DNA from: Mallotus nudiflorus
Lineage: Eukaryota > Streptophyta > Magnoliopsida > Malpighiales > Euphorbiaceae
DNA: 64,000 nucleotides
Assembly (NCBI GenBank): GCA_947683625.1
Contig: CANTUR010000677.1
Span: forward strand, 62,001 to 126,000
Direction of reading: 5' to 3'
Shown: positions 57,802 to 64,000 of the stretch, in pieces
Layout of the letters: every line of letters starts with the position of its first letter
Position numbering within the stretch: the stretch's first letter is position 1
Program-made: the position numbers and the translations under genes
The notes under the pieces: generated by a model
Databases searched by the model: none
What the model was told of the DNA's origin: nothing
What the model saw: only the letters and a program-made list of their open reading frames with translations

Positions 57802-58546
57802 TAATAAATAATAAACATTATCTTCTTTTTATACTCTGATATGATGAAATCTTAAGCATGATACTTCCCATGATGAAACATCAATTCTTATATAGACATG
57901 ATTTTACATCATTGAGTCAAATTTTTTAATTGCTTATTATTATATCATTATTGTTAGAAGTAGGATGGATAATAGTACAAGTTCAATGTTGAAATATTAT
58001 AACTTTGAGCACATTTGTTGTAAAATTTTAGTTTTGAAAGGGTTTTTTCATCGATGAGTATATATAATTTTTTCACAAGGAACCAAATGAATATTCTTCC
58101 ATGTTGACCTAAGTTATTTATTTAGCCATGGAAAATTCAATTGAGTTCAACGTAATAGCAACAGCCTTTTTTGACAATTCAACATCAAGAGAAGTACTTC
58201 TCAAACTTTTCTTCTACATGTGTGGAGGTATTTCTTTAAAGTATTTTTTTTTAAAGTCTAATTTGGTGAAATTTCATTCAACAAAATGAAGAGTTAAATA
58301 TTATTTTAAAAACGAACAAAGATATTTTTTAAAAAAATAGATAAAATAAAAATAAAAGAATAAACTAAAATATTTTTTTGGGAAACACAAGAAAAAACGT
58401 TTTTTAATTTAAGAATATTATACTGATGCCACAAAAGAGTTTATCAGAAGAGATGATCAAAAAGTGGTACTGCAATATTTTTAAAAATGAATTAGTTGAT
58501 AATTATATCTTGACGAAGCCATCTCAACAAGTCGAAATATATTAAA

Positions 58547-58756
58547 GGGATAATTATTATGTGTCTTTTGTATTTGGATTTATTATATTATTTTATTCTT
58601 TATATTTAAAAAAATATTTATTTATTTTTAATATTTATAAAATTATATACTATTTTATTTTTAAAAAATGACTAATAAGTATTAAGTGTTACAAATGTCA
58701 TAAATGAATAGATATTTTTTTAAATATTAGGAATGAAATAGTATAATAATTATCCC
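58547..58756. mobile_element. Small Mutator-type MITE, 210 bp
   Basis: GGGATAATTATTAT at the left is repeated inverted at the right (ATAATAATTATCCC). The flanks TATATTAAA and AATATTAAA match at 8 of 9 bases, fitting a 9-bp duplication with one change. The inside has the same inverted blocks as the element at 57563-57801. Confidence 0.75.
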
Positions 58757-58876
58757 AATATTAAAACTTTGGTGCTGTTACACATGTCAACTAAACGCAT
58801 TAGGTTTAATAAAGAATTCATTGAACGATGAGTTATTAAAGCATGTCTTCTTTGAATTGAATTATTGAAGCTATAT

Positions 58877-58880
<4 letters not shown>

Positions 58881-58915
<35 letters not shown>
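58881..58915. repeat. TA microsatellite
   Basis: About 35 bases of TA repeats. Confidence 0.95.
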
Positions 58916-58918
<3 letters not shown>

Positions 58919-59434
58919 ATTCTTTTTGGTTATTGTAGTACATAAAAGGCACCTCTAGTCCCAGAAGAAAGGGATTCCTGGGCAAACGCAAATTGGAGAA
59001 ACATATATTCAGTAGCATTCATAAGCCACTTGTTCTCCATAAATTGGCAGTGTTAGATATCTTGCACTTGCCACCATTTTATATATATAAAGTATTTATA
59101 TTTTATATGCTATAGCCACATCTTCAATTATCCCACCTAACAACTTGTTTTCATAATTATACTTCCACATAATTGCACCCAAATCTGCTTTATTGGCTTT
59201 TTTTTTTTAATCATGTTAATGGGTATATATTAGTGTCTAGCAATGGATAGCAATGCATAAAGCATTTAGTTTTATTGGCTCTTGATAAAAAAAATAATGT
59301 TATATGCCTTATTCTAATAAAAGAGTTAATCATTTAAAGTTTCATATGCAATTACTATAAATTTTGATGACTAAGGTTTTGTGTTATGGCAAAACTAGTA
59401 TTGTGGTTATTTTTATGGCATTTAATTACTATAA

Positions 59435-59439
<5 letters not shown>

Positions 59440-59490
<51 letters not shown>
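59440..59490. repeat. TA microsatellite
   Basis: About 50 bases of TA repeats. The surrounding 58.9-60.8 kb is AT-rich with no gene seen. Confidence 0.95.
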
Positions 59491-59492
<2 letters not shown>

Positions 59493-60874
59493 AGTAGTTT
59501 ATCAACTAATATTATTAAAAAAATATTAGTACAATATTAATTATAATGTTAAATTTGTTTTATATATAATTTATAATCAATTTAAATAATTTGTTACCTT
59601 TAAAAATATTATGATTTTATTTTAAAAATTCATTCTTTTTATTCATAATAAAATTATAAATATATCTAACTAAATTTATTATGAGTACATTGTATTATTG
59701 AATGCTACATCATTCAACATATGATTTTACTATTAAAGGTTTGTATTATTTTAACATTAAAACATAGATTTTAAATGAAATTCTTCAAAAGGGTACTAAA
59801 ATATACGGAATATAAAACATAAATTTCTAACTGTTGCAAAAAAATCTTAATTAATTTTGCCATAAGATAAAGTCATATGGATCAAAGTTGTATTTATCCC
59901 TAAATTGGAATCTCTTGCATAGGTAAATTTTTTTCTCAAATAATCTAGATAGTGATCAGTATCTTCCTAAACTCATTTCTTAGCAAATTTTAATCTAGGG
60001 AAAAAATGGAAGATAAAAAAAAGATAAAAAAATGTTATGAGAAAAAAGATAAAAAAAAAATCTTATGAAAAATAACAACTCTAATATCATATTAAGTTAT
60101 TAATTTTTTTTAAAGTTTATACTTAATGTGTCACTTTTACATTAGTCAATTAAAAGAATACTATAAACTATAGCGTAGCACCTAAACATTCGATCAACAA
60201 CTATAATATGGACGACATTTCTTTCAAAGTTGCTTTATTATTACCAAACCAAATAGTTTTTTGTATAGTAACCTTTCGTTTTGCATACCATTTTCTCATC
60301 CCTCGCATATATATATAGTTCTTCTCCTTTTAAGGGCAAGTAGGACTTCCATTATAGGTACCTTTTCTTTATTATTTTACAAATTTTAGGTCACCCCTTT
60401 TAGAAATCAGAACGAGTAGATATCAAGCGTTAAGAATTCTACATTTAATGGGATTATACATGCATGACATAGTGGCAATTAATATGATGCATATGTATTG
60501 ATAATTAAAAAAAACTATGGATACGTACTTCTTAAACAATGGATCAAGAAGAGAACAATACTTACTTCTTACGCACGCACACAAGGTGTGTAAGTTGCAT
60601 GGTTTATACTTATGAGAACTGTATTAATTTCTTTAAAAGAGTTACTTTGCATATACATCCACTACAATTCTCTTTATTGTGTTTGTAGATTATTAAGTTT
60701 TTCCATAAGATGTAATATGTAATATATATACCTATGTAGATATTAATCTTTTTAACTTTAATGATAACTTTACTATTTTAGGAATTTAGTTGATAAAATA
60801 TATATAAAGTCCTTCCTCTATGAATATATAGCAAGAAAACATCCTATGATTGTAATATAAATTGAGAGTCCAAG

Positions 60875-61058
60875 TGTGATAAGAGTGAAAGAATATTGTG
60901 TATATTGATTATATGAACATGAGTACAATGATATATAGCAATACAATGTGTAAAAGATAGCTAATAAACAACATTAAAGAGCTAAATACATATTAGATAA
61001 GCAATAAGCTAAGATAAGAACTAAGAGTGGTGGAAGGGAAGTCGAAGTCTAGCTAACA
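60875..61058 (-). mobile_element. 3' LTR of the Ty1/copia element (left border approximate)
   Basis: On the minus strand the LTR starts TGTTAGCTAGACTTCG right after a G-rich polypurine tract (GCGGGGGGA, inverse at 61059-61067). The far end is probably near 60875 (...CTTATCACA), but no second LTR or target duplication is in the window to prove it. Confidence 0.6.
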
Positions 61059-61067
61059 TCCCCCCGC
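61059..61067 (-). other. Polypurine tract of the copia element
   Basis: The minus strand reads GCGGGGGGA directly before TGTTAG. It is the usual primer site for plus-strand synthesis next to the 3' LTR. Confidence 0.75.
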
Positions 61068-64000
61068 AAGCGTGTGGTCGAATGGAGAGGTAGAAGATGA
61101 CACAAAGCATTGAACTGAGCCATTGACAAGGGCTTGGTAACCAAGTTTATAAGTTGATCAACAGTGGAAAGAAACTAAACTGTTATAGTGCCATTTATAA
61201 CAAGCTCACTAACAAAATGATAGTCCAACTTTACATGTTTGGTTCGTGCATAAAAGACCGAGTTTGAAAAGAGATAAATGGTGCCAAGATTATCACAATG
61301 CAGAGTGCACAATAAAGGTGAAAATCCAAGTTCCTATAAGAAAGACCGAATCCATAGAAATTCAAAAGCTGTATTGGCCAAAGCCTTATACTCTCTCTTA
61401 GTGGATAAGCAAGCAATGGTATGCTTCTTTTTAACAAGCTAAGCAATCATAGATTTGCTAAGAAAAATGGCATAGCTCGTGGTGGAATTTTGATTATCTG
61501 GACCCCCTTCCCAATCACTATCAACATAATAGGAAACATTAAGAGAGACTTGGTTAGAGAGATGAAGATCAATATGTGTAATGCTTTGAACATAGCGAAG
61601 AAGCCATTTTAAAGCTTGCCAATGCCATATGGTGGGACTGTGCATAAATTAGCATAACTTGTTGATTGTGAAGGCTATATCTGGGTGAGTGATGGTGAGA
61701 TATTACAAGGCACCCACTGATTGGCGATACTTAGTGTCATTGGAAATTGAATGATTAAAATTTTTAGAGAGCTTTGGTGATAGCACCATTGGAGTTTGAC
61801 TTGGATTGCAATTTTGATAACCTACCTGATGGAGAAGATTAAGAGCATATAGGGTTTAAGATAACACAAGTCCATTCGGTGTGGTTAACACTTTTATGCC
61901 AAGGAAGTAATGGAGAGAACCTAAGTCCTTTACCAAAAATTCTTGTTAAAGAGCTTTAATGATGGCGTTGATGAGCGTTGTAGAAGATTCGATGATAACA
62001 ATGTCATCAACATAAACAAGAATGTATATGCAATGGCTAGCACGACAAAATAAAATTATGTTGCTGAAGAAATTTAGCAAGATGAGAAAACCATTCTCTG
62101 GGAACCTGTTTAAGGCCATACAAGGATCTCTTGAGGTGATAAATAAAATCTAGATGACGCACATCAACAAACCACCCTTTAAGTTGAACCATATAGGTAT
62201 TTTCGTGAAGATGACCATGAAGGAAAGCATTGGTGATGTCAATTTGTTGAATTGTCGATTGGTGCATGGTAGTAAGAGAAATCACAGTTCTTATGGTTAT
62301 TGCTTTTACAATAAGACTGAATGTCTCTTTCTTATAAACTCTAGCTTATTGAGTGTATCCCTTAACGACTAATCACGCTTTATATTTATCAATAGAGCCA
62401 TCAGACTTTTGCTTAATCTTGTAAATCCACTTATTATCAATAATGTTAGTATCAGGAGGCTTAGGTACCAAGTCCCAAGTGTGAGTGGACAACATTGCAC
62501 TTATCTCATCAGACATAGCTAGTTGCCATTTTTTATATTTACTAGCTTGATTAAAGGAATGAGGTTGATATTCAAGGTAATTAGTTATCTTTTTAGATAG
62601 GTGAGAAGATCTTTTGGCTATGGTGGAGGGTCGTAAGGCCATAGAGTGTATGCATTAAGGTTCAGGTTAGGCAGAGGCGGTATAACAAGTTAAATCAATA
62701 ACTAATATTAGGTTAGGTTGTATAGATAAGGTGGGAAGTGGTGACCCTGGTTGAGGTAAGGGTAAGGATAAAGTGGAATAGGGAGAAGATGACGGTGATA
62801 GCGAGTTAAGTGAGGGAGAATTGGATGAATAGTATCACATGGATAAGGGACGAGTAAGGATAAAGGATTAGATGGATAAAAAGGGGAGTGTGATGGAGAT
62901 AGAGTAAGAGAAAAACATATACCTAATTGGATTAGTGTTGGAAATGAACTAGGAAATATGCCTGATGGAGGAGAAAGAGCCACATGGTGATCTATGGTGT
63001 GGTAGCGGAGTTGCTTGGATGTGACATTAGGGCAAAAATGTGATTTTGAAAGGGAAAGGTGTGTTCATTAAAAGTTGTATGGCATAAAATATACACTTTA
63101 TTGGATGCAATATGTAAACAAAAAATGCCACAATAATTAGGAGATTTTCCAAGATAAACATACTATTGACTGCGGAAAGCAAATTTATTTTTATAATAAG
63201 GCCTTAGATAAGGATACAAACACATCCAAAAATGTGAGAGTTTATATAGTTAGAAGTTTTATTGTACAACACAACATAAGGTATTTTATTTTTAATGCTA
63301 ATACTAGGCATTATATTAATGTCATTAACTGCATGTAAAAATGCATAAGACCAATATTTCAAAGAAATTAAAGCATGTGCTAAAAGAGCAAGGCCGGTGT
63401 CAAAAATATAACAAAATTTTTATTTAGCAAAGTTGTTTTGCTCATGTGTGTATGGCAGGCAATCCTATGTAAGATACCTTGTTGCATAAAATAAGTGTTC
63501 AATTTTTGGTATTTCCCTCCCTAGTCAGAGTGAAAAGCCTTAATGTCACTTTGAAATTGTAACTTGACAAAGGATTAAAAATGTTTAAATATAAGAAAAG
63601 TGTCACTTTTATTTTTGATAGGAAAAATCCACGTAAAATGAGAAAATTCATCAACAAATAAAACAAAATAACGAAATCCTAAATTACTTTGCACTAGTGA
63701 AGGACCCCAAACATCTAAATGAATAATATCAAAAGGACGTGTAATACAGTGATCCACAAATACAAAAGGAAGTTCGACCATCTTGCCAAATTTACATGAA
63801 GAACAAATATTTAAAGAAGAAAATGAAGAAACAGGCGAGTTATTATTTTTAATTAATTGCCAAAATAACTATTAATCTAGGATGCCCTAGCCTAGCATGC
63901 CATGTATCAAAAAAAGCAGTAGATTTATGAAGATGGGCTTAAGATTCGGTTCATTGAAGTTCATACAGGCCATCTCTATAGTTGCCTTCCAACGGGGTTT
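61068..64000 (-). pseudogene. Ty1/copia retrotransposon polyprotein, decayed, cut by the right edge
   Basis: Reading leftwards from the edge: gag-pre-integrase WHARLGHP (about 63890) with C-x2-C (CSSCKFGK, about 63790); integrase core with IIHLDVWGPS and VLFVDEFSHFTWIF (63781-63575); a Pro/Ser linker (62983-62708). RT then starts with KWQLAMSDEISAML, HTWDLVPKPPDTN and IKQKSDGSIDKYKA (62642-62373), DITNAFLHGHL (about 62240), SLYGLKQVPREWF (about 62120) and LVYVDDIVI (about 62020). RNase H follows with SYYVDSDWEGGPDNQ (about 61520) and TKREYKAL (about 61400). Integrase before RT is the Ty1/copia order. Many stops and frameshifts make it inactive. Gag, protease and the 5' LTR lie off the window. 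Confidence 0.9.

Overview
This window is eukaryotic nuclear DNA from a flowering plant, most likely a eudicot. It holds two intron-rich plant genes with GT/AG introns, about 46 kb of very AT-rich DNA between them, and that interval is filled with plant-type mobile elements and old copies of plant pararetroviruses (Caulimoviridae). No species can be named from the sequence alone. No tRNA, rRNA, CRISPR array or bacterial-type operon was seen.

Left end (1-5.5 kb): a MITE at the edge, then the 5' part of a quiescin-sulfhydryl oxidase gene (QSOX) on the minus strand. Eight exons are visible, including a 25-nt microexon carrying the CPAC redox site; the Erv/ALR half lies off the left edge. Next (5.5-8.7 kb) come three Mutator-like non-autonomous elements. 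The middle one carries two exons of an aldo-keto reductase gene, so it looks like a Pack-MULE.

8.7-31.3 kb: a cluster of one pararetrovirus lineage, called V2 here. A minus-strand leader fragment stands head-to-head with a nearly full-length plus-strand copy (about 12.8-25.5 kb). That copy stands tail-to-tail with a 5'-truncated minus-strand copy (25.5-31.27 kb). The order read from the two copies is leader, small ORFs, capsid with zinc knuckle, movement protein, two retropepsin-like domains, RT/RNase H, a coiled-coil ORF, leader. Two solo LTRs over 3 kb long with perfect 5-bp target duplications (9163-12277 and 14811-18060) and a third, inverted related LTR (about 18.93-22.08 kb) are inserted in it. 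The minus copy ends against a truncated hAT transposase (31.27-32.1 kb).

33.2-47.4 kb: a second, badnavirus/tungrovirus-like lineage, called V3 here. It has a movement-protein domain, capsid, two zinc modules, protease, RT, RNase H, a P6-type (RNase H1 N-terminal-like) ORF and a further unknown ORF, then an intergenic region with a TATA box and a second start of ORF1/ORF2. Three solo LTRs (37036-38500, 40141-41654, 42471-43988), each with a perfect 5-bp target duplication, split it. All viral genes carry stops or frameshifts.

47.4-52.3 kb: tandem repeats split by a Mutator-like element (48095-49877, perfect 9-bp duplication) that holds part of a GRF-zinc-finger gene, then low-complexity AT-rich DNA. 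52.5-55.6 kb: a complete MAF1 gene (repressor of RNA polymerase III) on the plus strand. 55.6-60.9 kb: AT-rich intergenic DNA with small MITEs. 60.9-64 kb: a decayed Ty1/copia retrotransposon on the minus strand, cut by the right edge.
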